Of a stretch of 12,650 nt of DNA, positions 1-6,909 are shown piece after piece. The stretch is from the NCBI GenBank assembly GCA_904420155.1, contig CAJFUH010000238.1, positions 1 to 12,650 of the forward strand, given 5' to 3'. A program made the translations under genes and the position numbers. Origin of the DNA: an uncultured Clostridia bacterium (GTDB taxonomy: Bacteria > Bacillota > Clostridia > Oscillospirales > Acutalibacteraceae). The stretch's first letter is position 1. Each line of letters opens with the position of its first letter. The notes under the pieces are model-generated. The model saw only the letters and a list, made by a program, of their open reading frames with translations. It did no database searches and was not told the DNA's origin.

Positions 1-960
1 GAGCATATCGGACAGGGATTTCAGCGGACGGTTGTTGGGACCGGTCACCGGGCGGCCGCGTCTGCCGTTGTCGATCAAGGCGTCCACAGCCTCTTGCAGC
101 ATGCGCTTTTCGTTGCGCACAATGATATCGGGAGCGCCCAGCTCCAGCAGGCGTTTCAGACGATTGTTACGATTGATCACGCGGCGGTACAAATCGTTGA
201 GGTCGGAGGTGGCGAAACGGCCGCCGTCCAACTGCACCATGGGTCGGATATCCGGCGGGATCACCGGAACCACGTCCAGAATCATCCATTCCGGGCGATT
301 GCCGGAAATGCGGAAAGCTTCTACCACTTCCAGGCGCTTGAGGATCCGGACGCGCTTTTGTCCCGAGGCGGTGGCCAGCTCATCCTTGAGCTCCTTGGAC
401 AGCTGATCCAGGTCGATATCCTCCAAGAGCTTCTTGATGGCTTCAGCGCCCATGCTGGCCTCAAAGTCGTCTTCATATTTTTCCCGCATATCGCGGTATT
501 CTTTCTCGTTGAGGAACTGCATTTTTGTCAGCTCCCGGGCGGAACCCGGGTCGGTGACGATATACATGGCAAAATACAGAACCTTTTCCAACATACGGGG
601 GGAGATATCCAGAATCAGGCCCATCCGGGAAGGGATGCCCTTAAAATACCAGATATGGGAAACCGGGGCGGCCAGTTCAATGTGGCCCATACGTTCCCGG
701 CGCACCTTGGAGCGGGTGACTTCTACGCCGCAGCGGTCGCAGATTTTCCCTTTATAGCGGATTCTCTTGTACTTGCCGCAGTGGCATTCCCAGTCCTTCT
801 GCGGCCCAAAAATACGCTCGCAAAACAGGCCGTCGCGCTCCGGCTTCAGGGTACGGTAATTGATCGTTTCCGGCTTCTTGACCTCGCCGTGGGACCATTC
901 TCTGATCTTGTCCGGAGAGGCAAGTCCGATTTTAATTGATTCAAATACGTTAAACTCCAT
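1..960 (-). CDS. rpoC: DNA-directed RNA polymerase subunit beta-prime, 5' portion only (partial at window edge)
   Basis: This is the largest subunit of core RNA polymerase. Only the first 320 codons are present; the frame stays open to base 1, so the gene continues outside the window. The ATG at 960 follows a strong ribosome binding site (AGGAGGGGG, about 968-976). Visible parts are the N-terminal clamp with its zinc site (C59, C61, C74, C77, in CHCGKY and CDRCGVE), the IPPDIRP and DLNDLYRRVINRNNR region, and the clamp coiled coil at about residues 255-310, which in the family is the main docking site for sigma region 2. The sequence stops at PLKSLSDML, just before the switch and active-site regions, so the catalytic NADFDGD motif is not in view. 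It lies 17 nt downstream of rpoB with no room for a separate promoter, so the two form one operon. Confidence 0.98.
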   Translation of the reverse strand, partial: MEFNVFESIKIGLASPDKIREWSHGEVKKPETINYRTLKPERDGLFCERIFGPQKDWECHCGKYKRIRYKGKICDRCGVEVTRSKVRRERMGHIELAAPVSHIWYFKGIPSRMGLILDISPRMLEKVLYFAMYIVTDPGSARELTKMQFLNEKEYRDMREKYEDDFEASMGAEAIKKLLEDIDLDQLSKELKDELATASGQKRVRILKRLEVVEAFRISGNRPEWMILDVVPVIPPDIRPMVQLDGGRFATSDLNDLYRRVINRNNRLKRLLELGAPDIIVRNEKRMLQEAVDALIDNGRRGRPVTGPNNRPLKSLSDML

Positions 961-977
961 AGTTCAGCCCCCTCCTG

Positions 978-3900
978 TTAATCCAGCTCTTCATTGGCTA
1001 GTGAATCAAAATCCAGTTCTTCGTCGTTGGGTTCTTCCTCGAAGAAGCTGGCCTCGTCAAACATATTGTTGTCGTCCGGATCGTCCTCCAAAGAGAACCC
1101 ATCCATGCTGGTCATGACTTCCGGTTCCTCCAGATTGGTGTCGTCCACTGCGGTGAGACCCATATCGTCGTCATCGTCAAAGTTTTGCTTGAGATCGATT
1201 TCTTCGTTATCCTTATCCAACACCTTGACGTCCAGACCCAAGGATTGCAGTTCCTTAATGAGAACCTTAAAGGATTCCGGAATACCCGGCTTGGGAATAT
1301 TCTGGCCCTTGACAATGGCCTCGTAGGTCTTCACACGGCCCACCACGTCGTCCGACTTCACCGTCAGAATCTCTTGCAGGGTATAAGCGGCGCCGTAAGC
1401 TTCCAGGGCCCAAACTTCCATTTCCCCGAAACGCTGGCCGCCGAACTGGGCTTTACCGCCCAGAGGCTGCTGGGTTACCAGGGAGTAAGGACCGGTGGAA
1501 CGGGCGTGGATCTTATCGTCTACCAGGTGATGCAGCTTGAGATAATACATATATCCCACGGTGACGGGGTTATCAAAGTATTCGCCGGTGCGGCCGTCTT
1601 TCAGGATGGTCTTGCCGTCCTCCCGGTATCCGGCCATCTTGAAGCATTCCACGATATCGTCTTCATGGGCGCCGTCGAAAACAGGGGTCATAATCTTCCA
1701 GCCCAGGGCCTTGGCGGCATATCCCAGATGCACTTCCAACACCTGCCCGATATTCATACGGGAAGGCACGCCCAAGGGGTTCAAAACGATATCCAGCGGG
1801 GTGCCGTCCGGCAGGAAGGGCATATCTTCCTGAGGAAGGATGCGGGACACAACGCCCTTGTTACCATGGCGGCCCGCCATCTTATCGCCCACGGAAATCT
1901 TTCTCTTCTGGGCCAGATAGCAGCGTACCACTTTGTTGACGCCGGGCTGCAATTCGTCGTTGCCGTTTTCCCGGGTGAACACTTTGACGTCCACCACAAT
2001 GCCGGATTCGCCATGGGGCACGCGCAGGGAGGTATCCCTCACCTCGCGGGCCTTCTCGCCGAAGATAGCGCGCAGCAGGCGCTCTTCCGCAGTCAGCTCG
2101 GTTTCTCCCTTGGGCGTTACTTTACCCACCAGGATATCGCCGGCGTGTACTTCCGCACCCACGTGGATGATGCCGTTTTCGTCCAGATCCTTGAGCAGAT
2201 CTTCGTTGACGTTGGGGATATCCCGGGTGATCTCCTCCGGCCCTAATTTGGTATCGCGGGCTTCGGTTTCATATTCTTCAATGTGAATCGATGTGTAAAC
2301 ATCGTCACGCACGATTTTTTCATTGATGAGAACGGCGTCCTCGTAGTTATAACCTTCCCAGGTCATAAAGCCGATCAGGGCGTTTTTACCCAAAGAGATC
2401 TCGCCGTTGCAGGTGGCGGGGCCGTCGGCCAGAACCGCGTGTTTCTCCACATGCTGCCCTACGGATACCACAGGCACCTGATTGATGCAAGTTCCCTGGT
2501 TGGAACGCATAAACTTGATAATGGGGTAAGAGACCGTCTCCCCAGTATTATCATGCTTGAGTTTCACAAGGTCGGCGCTGACGCTGACCACGGTACCCGC
2601 CTCTTTGGCCAGTACGCACACGCCGGAGTCCACGCCCGCCTTGTATTCCATACCGGTACCCACAATGGGAGCCTCGGTCTTGAGCAGCGGCACAGCCTGC
2701 CGCTGCATGTTGGATCCCATCAAGGCGCGGTTGGCGTCGTCGTTTTCCAGGAAGGGGATCATAGAGGTAGCCACGGAAACTACCATCCGGGGAGATACGT
2801 CCATAAAGTCGGCGCGGCTGGCCTCCACTTCCACAAACTCGTCGCGGAAACGGCCGTTTACCTTGGCGTGGACAAATCGTCCGTTCTCGTCCAGAGGTTC
2901 GTTGGCCTGGGCCACAATGAAATCGTCCTCCTGATCGGCGGTCATGTAGTGCACTTCTTTGGTCACGATACCGGTCTCTTTGTCGATCTTGCGGAACGGC
3001 GCTTCAATAAAGCCGTATTCATTGATCCGGGCGAAAGTCGCCAGGTAAGAGATCAATCCGATGTTGGGACCTTCCGGGGTCTCAATGGGGCACATGCGGC
3101 CGTAGTGGCTGTAGTGTACGTCGCGCACCTCGAATCCGGCGCGGTCACGGGACAGACCGCCGGGACCCAATGCAGACAGACGCCGTTTGTGGGTCAATTC
3201 CGCTAAGGGATTGGTCTGATCCATAAACTGGGACAGCGGGGAGGATCCGAAAAATTCCTTGATCGCCGCCACCACGGGACGGATATTGATAAGGGTGTGC
3301 GGGGTGAGCACTTCCAGATCCTGGGCCTGTAGGGTCATGCGCTCCCGGATCACGCGCTCCAGGCGGGAGAAACCAATGCGGAACTGGTTTTGCAGCAGTT
3401 CGCCCACGCAGCGGATCCGGCGGTTGCCCAAGTGGTCAATATCGTCGGTGGTACCCACGCCGCAGGCCAGGCAGTTCATATAGTTGATCGACGCAAAAAT
3501 ATCGTCTACAATGATGTGTTTCGGAATCAGCTCATCCATGCGCAGCCGGATGGCCTCTTTGATTTCCTCGTCGGTGGAACAGGTGTCCAGGATGTCACAC
3601 AGCACGCTGAAACGCACCCGCTCTTTGACCTCACATTCCGCATGCGCGTCAAAGTTCAGGAACTTATTGATCTCCACCATGCCGTTGGAAATCACCTTCA
3701 CCGGCTTTTCCATGTTTTCCACCGTGACATAGGCGACGGAAACGCCGGCGTCCTCGATCTCCATGGCCTTATCCCGGGAAAGCACTTCCCCGGCCTCTGC
3801 CATCAGTTCCCCGGTGAGGGGGTTGGCGATGGGCTCCGCCAGCTGATGCCCAGCCAGGCGGTTGGAGATGCCAAGCTTTTTATTGTATTTATAACGCCCG

Positions 3901-4718
3901 ACGCGGGATAGGTCATAGCGTCTGGCATCAAAGAATAACGCGTTGATATGGGACTGGGAGCTTTCTACCGTGGGCGGCTCGCTGGGGCGCAGCTTGCGGT
4001 ACACTTCCAGCAGGGCTTCTTCGGTGGTCTTACAGGGATCCTTTTCGATGGTAGCGCGGATCCGGTCGTCGTCGCCGAAGTAATCCAGCAGTTCCTCGTC
4101 GGTACCTAATCCCAAAGCGCGGATAAAGCAGGTGATCGGGATCTTGCGGTTTTTATCGATGCGGACATAGAAAACGTCGTTGGCGTCGTTTTCATATTCC
4201 AGCCATGCGCCGCGGTTGGGAATCACCGTGGAGCTGAACAGCTGCTTACCGGTCTTGTCATATTCCATCTTATAATAGACGCCCGGGGAACGGACCAGCT
4301 GGGAAACAATGACGCGTTCCGCGCCATTGATGACAAAGGTGCCGCTTTCCGTCATCAAAGGGAAATCCCCCATGAAGACTTCCGATTCCTTGATCTCGCC
4401 GCTCTCTTTATTCAGCAGACGGGCCGTCACGCGAAGGGCCGCGGAGTAGGTGGCGTCCCGCTCTTTGCATTCCGCCACACTGTAATTTGGCTTGTCAATG
4501 TCCAGCTTGTAGTTTACAAAGTCCAGTACAAGGTTGCCGGTGTAATCTGTAATTCCCGAAACATCTTTGAAGACTTCCCGAAGGCCTTCATCTAGAAACC
4601 ATTGATAGGAATTCTTCTGCACTTCGATGAGGTTGGGCATTTCCAAAACTTCATCGATATGGGCAAAACTCATTCTGTCGACGTTTTCTCCCAAATGCAC
4701 CGGTTTGACGTTCACCAT
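978..4718 (-). CDS. rpoB: DNA-directed RNA polymerase subunit beta
   Basis: This is the second largest subunit of core RNA polymerase. From the upstream ATG at 4739 it reads 1253 residues. I prefer the second ATG at 4718 (1246 residues), because GGAGTG lies 9 nt before it, while the ATG at 4739 has no recognisable ribosome binding site. In 1253-residue numbering the rifampicin pocket is at about 498-522 (SSPLSQFMDQ, THKRRLSALGPGG). The usual resistance positions match sensitive enzymes: D507, H517 and S522 correspond to E. coli D516, H526 and S531. Other landmarks are IETPEGPNIGLI (about 552-563), GRHGNKG near 957-962 and FGGQRFGEMEVWALEAYGA (about 1099-1117), which contacts beta-prime. The last 67 residues form an acidic tail with 29 D/E and no K/R. 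It has its own promoter and leader upstream and is followed by rpoC. No rplL-like gene precedes it. Confidence 0.98.
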   Translation of the reverse strand: MVNVKPVHLGENVDRMSFAHIDEVLEMPNLIEVQKNSYQWFLDEGLREVFKDVSGITDYTGNLVLDFVNYKLDIDKPNYSVAECKERDATYSAALRVTARLLNKESGEIKESEVFMGDFPLMTESGTFVINGAERVIVSQLVRSPGVYYKMEYDKTGKQLFSSTVIPNRGAWLEYENDANDVFYVRIDKNRKIPITCFIRALGLGTDEELLDYFGDDDRIRATIEKDPCKTTEEALLEVYRKLRPSEPPTVESSQSHINALFFDARRYDLSRVGRYKYNKKLGISNRLAGHQLAEPIANPLTGELMAEAGEVLSRDKAMEIEDAGVSVAYVTVENMEKPVKVISNGMVEINKFLNFDAHAECEVKERVRFSVLCDILDTCSTDEEIKEAIRLRMDELIPKHIIVDDIFASINYMNCLACGVGTTDDIDHLGNRRIRCVGELLQNQFRIGFSRLERVIRERMTLQAQDLEVLTPHTLINIRPVVAAIKEFFGSSPLSQFMDQTNPLAELTHKRRLSALGPGGLSRDRAGFEVRDVHYSHYGRMCPIETPEGPNIGLISYLATFARINEYGFIEAPFRKIDKETGIVTKEVHYMTADQEDDFIVAQANEPLDENGRFVHAKVNGRFRDEFVEVEASRADFMDVSPRMVVSVATSMIPFLENDDANRALMGSNMQRQAVPLLKTEAPIVGTGMEYKAGVDSGVCVLAKEAGTVVSVSADLVKLKHDNTGETVSYPIIKFMRSNQGTCINQVPVVSVGQHVEKHAVLADGPATCNGEISLGKNALIGFMTWEGYNYEDAVLINEKIVRDDVYTSIHIEEYETEARDTKLGPEEITRDIPNVNEDLLKDLDENGIIHVGAEVHAGDILVGKVTPKGETELTAEERLLRAIFGEKAREVRDTSLRVPHGESGIVVDVKVFTRENGNDELQPGVNKVVRCYLAQKRKISVGDKMAGRHGNKGVVSRILPQEDMPFLPDGTPLDIVLNPLGVPSRMNIGQVLEVHLGYAAKALGWKIMTPVFDGAHEDDIVECFKMAGYREDGKTILKDGRTGEYFDNPVTVGYMYYLKLHHLVDDKIHARSTGPYSLVTQQPLGGKAQFGGQRFGEMEVWALEAYGAAYTLQEILTVKSDDVVGRVKTYEAIVKGQNIPKPGIPESFKVLIKELQSLGLDVKVLDKDNEEIDLKQNFDDDDDMGLTAVDDTNLEEPEVMTSMDGFSLEDDPDDNNMFDEASFFEEEPNDEELDFDSLANEELD

Positions 4719-4727
4719 AGGCTCAAT

Positions 4728-4733
4728 CACTCC
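4728..4733 (-). promoter_or_regulatory. Ribosome binding site that favours the internal rpoB start
   Basis: GGAGTG on the minus strand lies 9 nt before the ATG at 4718 and falls inside the first codons of the longer reading frame that begins at 4739. The sequence before the 4739 ATG is GC-rich and lacks a Shine-Dalgarno match. The motif therefore supports the shorter RpoB start, which also begins with the family-typical MVNVKPVHLG. Confidence 0.55.
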
Positions 4734-4900
4734 ATTCATCTATTTGCCGCGGTTACGGCCGTCCAAAGCGAAAAACGACTGCTTAAACGCTCACGGTTTG
4801 CACATCATAAAAAAGTTTTCCATACCCTTGCTTTTTTAGTAAAATAATGGTATTATGGATAGCGGATAGGGTATATGTTTCCATTATGATGCAGTATATT

Positions 4901-4929
4901 ATTTTATTACAAAAAATTCAAGTTGTCAA
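4901..4929 (-). promoter_or_regulatory. Sigma-A promoter of rpoB-rpoC
   Basis: On the minus strand a perfect -35 box TTGACA (4924-4929) is followed after 17 bp (4907-4923) by a -10 box TAAAAT (4901-4906), five of six matches to consensus. The expected start site is near 4894, giving a leader of about 155 nt to the ATG at 4739 or about 176 nt to the ATG at 4718. It is the only strong promoter seen upstream of rpoB, which fits an rpoBC operon independent of the ribosomal protein genes that usually precede it. The promoter begins about 30 bp past the terminator hairpin at 4959-4998. Confidence 0.8.
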
Positions 4930-4958
4930 GTTCTAACTACTTTTTTGTACAACAAAAC

Positions 4959-4998
4959 AAAGGGTTCGTTGCAGAAAAAGATATGCAACGAACCCTTT
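4959..4998. terminator. Bidirectional rho-independent terminator between the Rrf2 gene and the rpoB promoter
   Basis: A perfect 15-bp inverted repeat (4959-4973 with 4984-4998; arm AAAGGGTTCGTTGCA) encloses a 10-nt loop. On the plus strand the stem runs into TTTTTT and then CTGTTTTT. On the minus strand it is followed by GTTTTGTTG. Both directions could terminate. The minus direction is the useful one: it would stop transcripts from the dgt-dnaG-rpoD-rrf2 run, ending about 280 nt past the Rrf2 stop codon, and so insulate the rpoB promoter. No plus-strand gene is seen that would need the other direction. Confidence 0.8.
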
Positions 4999-5276
4999 TT
5001 TCTGTTTTTCCCCCTGTTTAAAAAGGCGTCTATGTTTTGAGGCAGATAAGGAAACCCCTGTCTCCCTATTTACATTCTTGGATTCCATCCCTTTTATTTA
5101 TACGGATCATGCAAAAGTTTTTTAAGAATGATAAAAACAAATCGCAGCAAGGGAAAGAAAAAACAGATTCAAAGAAACCGGTAATCTATTTTATTTTTTT
5201 TAGAAGAATCCTCCCGTTTGGGGAAATATAGCTTTTCCTTTTTTAAAAAGCAAGACTGGAGTTCAAAAAAGACCCC
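4999..5276. other. AT-rich non-coding gap downstream of the Rrf2 gene
   Basis: No reading frame here has a ribosome binding site or resembles a known protein, and I see no tRNA or known riboswitch fold. It contains long A and T runs and a weak AT hairpin at 5231-5251. The simplest reading is the 3' untranslated region of the Rrf2 transcript, ending at the hairpin at 4959-4998. Confidence 0.4.
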
Positions 5277-5696
5277 TTATTTCTCGCCATCACCATGGCA
5301 AGAATCCTCCCTTTCCTCCTGGGCAAAGGTCACCTGGTCCAGAAGGCTGCGCACCTGGGCGGAAATATCCTCGTATATCTTATGGAACCGGCAGGCGGTG
5401 TGGCAGCAGGTATATTCCTCTGTCAAACAGCGGTTGATCACATAGGGTCCTTCCACCGCTTCGATCACCTGCCGCAGGGTGATTTCGCCGGGTTCCCTGG
5501 CCAGCGTGTAACCGCCTTTGGCGCCCTTAAAGGATTTCACCAGCTGTTCCGCCACCAGTTTCCTTAAAATTTTCAGAGCGAACCTCAGCGGCACCTTGGT
5601 GTCTTCCGAGATGCTGTGGGCGTCCATCCGTTCCCCTGATTCCGCCAACCGCTCTACAATCCGTACCGCGTAATCCGCTTCCAACGTCATATGCAT
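5277..5696 (-). CDS. Rrf2-family transcriptional regulator (IscR/NsrR/CymR-like)
   Basis: This is a 139-residue winged-helix DNA-binding regulator. The start at 5696 is chosen because AGGAGG (5704-5709) lies 7 nt before it; a longer frame with a GTG at 5714 would run through that site. The N-terminus MTLEADYAVRIVERLA is typical of Rrf2 proteins. The helix-turn-helix follows (about residues 27-55), and FKGAKGGYTLAR (about 56-67) is the family wing. Cysteines C90, C97, C98 and C102 lie before the dimerisation helix. Members with a similar cysteine group hold an Fe-S cluster and sense iron-sulfur status, nitric oxide or redox state, but the spacing here (C-x6-C-C-x3-C) is not the classic IscR one, so the signal is unknown. 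It lies 110 nt downstream of rpoD, co-directional and probably at least partly co-transcribed. No cysteine biosynthesis or Fe-S assembly gene is nearby to indicate its targets. Confidence 0.9.
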   Translation of the reverse strand: MHMTLEADYAVRIVERLAESGERMDAHSISEDTKVPLRFALKILRKLVAEQLVKSFKGAKGGYTLAREPGEITLRQVIEAVEGPYVINRCLTEEYTCCHTACRFHKIYEDISAQVRSLLDQVTFAQEEREDSCHGDGEK

Positions 5697-5806
5697 GGCG
5701 CCGCCTCCTTTCACAAAGGACGCCCGCCGCGGGACGGGCCCCTCTTATTATTGATATGTAGCACGGGAAACCTCCCCGTCCTCTCCCTTTTTCACCCGCC
5801 GAACCA

Positions 5807-6898
5807 TTAGTCCAGGAAATCCTTGAGCTTCTTGCTGCGGCTGGGATGGCGCAGTTTGCGCAGCGCTTTGGCTTCAATCTGGCGGATGCGTTCGCGGGTT
5901 ACGTTAAACTCCTTGCCAACCTCTTCCAGCGTGCGGGAACGGCCGTCTTCCAGGCCAAAACGCAAACGCAGCACTTTTTCTTCCCGTGGGGTCAAGGTGT
6001 CCAGCACCTCCGCCAGCTGTTCCTTGAGCAGCGTGTGGGAGGCGGCGTCCGCCGGCGCGGGCGCGTCGTCGTCCTGGATGAAATCCCCCAGGTGGCTGTC
6101 CTCTTCCTCGCCGATGGGGGTTTCCAGGGAAACCGGTTCCTGGGCCACCCGCATAATCTCACGCACCTTATCCACCGGCATGTCCAGCTCTGCGGAAATG
6201 TCGTCCGGGGAAGGCTCGTGGCCGTTGGTGTGCAATAGCTGGCTGGAAACCTTTTTTACCTTGTTGATGGTTTCTACCATGTGGACCGGGATCCGGATCG
6301 TCCTGGCCTGGTCCGCAATGGCGCGGGTGATGGCTTGGCGGATCCACCAGGTGGCGTATGTGGAAAATTTAAACCCTTTGGTATAGTCGAATTTTTCCAC
6401 CGCCTTGATCAAACCCAGATTCCCTTCCTGGATCAGGTCCAGAAACTGCATGCCCCGTCCCAAATAACGCTTGGCGATGCTGACCACCAGGCGGAGGTTG
6501 GCTTCCGACAACCGTTTTTTGGCTTTTTCGTCCCCTTCCGTGATACGGATAGCCAGGTCGATTTCCTCTTCCGGGGTGAGCAGCGGCACGCGGCCGATCT
6601 CTTTTAAATAAACCTTGACGGGGTCGTCGATGGCAACGCCTTCCGCCGCCGGCGCTTCCTCTGCGGAATCCGACGCGTTAAAATTGATATCGTCCAGAGG
6701 AATGTCTTCAAAATCCTCTACAATCTCTACCCCCAACGTCTCCAGGGAATCATAAAACTTTTCGATCTGTTCCGGCTCAAAGTCCAGTTCTCCGATCGCG
6801 TCCAAAATCTCTTTGGTGCTCAGATGTCCTTTTGCTTTCCCCTGTTCCATCAATTCCTTAATGACGGTCTTCTTATCCGGTGTTGCTGGCACTGCCAT
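5807..6898 (-). CDS. rpoD: Primary RNA polymerase sigma factor (sigma-70 / SigA)
   Basis: This 363-residue housekeeping sigma factor directs core polymerase to -35/-10 promoters. The ATG at 6898 follows GGGGGAG by 5 nt. Domains in order: a short region 1.1 (about 8-60), an acidic linker (about 61-91), region 1.2 starting DPVKVYLKEIG (92-102), region 2 with NLRLVVSIAKRYLGRGM and DLIQEGNLGLIKAVEKFD (about 134-171), the -10 reading and melting segment GFKFSTYATWWIRQAI (175-190), region 3 (about 205-280), and region 4.2 with VTRERIRQIEAKALRKLRHP (333-352), which reads the -35 box. It lacks the large non-conserved insert of proteobacterial sigma-70, as is usual for Firmicutes SigA. It follows dnaG by only 11 nt, so the two are surely co-transcribed. 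Promoters in this window (TTGACA-17-TAAAAT, TGnTATAAT) are of the type this protein recognises. Confidence 0.98.
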   Translation of the reverse strand: MAVPATPDKKTVIKELMEQGKAKGHLSTKEILDAIGELDFEPEQIEKFYDSLETLGVEIVEDFEDIPLDDINFNASDSAEEAPAAEGVAIDDPVKVYLKEIGRVPLLTPEEEIDLAIRITEGDEKAKKRLSEANLRLVVSIAKRYLGRGMQFLDLIQEGNLGLIKAVEKFDYTKGFKFSTYATWWIRQAITRAIADQARTIRIPVHMVETINKVKKVSSQLLHTNGHEPSPDDISAELDMPVDKVREIMRVAQEPVSLETPIGEEEDSHLGDFIQDDDAPAPADAASHTLLKEQLAEVLDTLTPREEKVLRLRFGLEDGRSRTLEEVGKEFNVTRERIRQIEAKALRKLRHPSRSKKLKDFLD

Positions 6899-6909
6899 AG
6901 TAACTCCCC

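Noticed and set aside
94..939. Long open frame on the plus strand opposite rpoC
   Set aside because: Antisense shadow of a well-conserved gene; no ribosome binding site and no recognisable protein family.
1185..3206. Two long plus-strand frames (353 and 307 codons) opposite rpoB
   Set aside because: They lie fully inside rpoB and arise from its codon pattern; no start signals and no family features.
3174..3248. Possible rifampicin resistance substitutions in RpoB
   Set aside because: The main resistance positions (E. coli D516, H526 and S531) are unchanged; differences at 510, 518, 522, 524 and 530 look like ordinary lineage variation.
5037..5231. 64-codon plus-strand frame in the gap after the Rrf2 gene
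   Set aside because: Low-complexity, lysine- and phenylalanine-rich composition expected from AT-rich non-coding DNA; no ribosome binding site.
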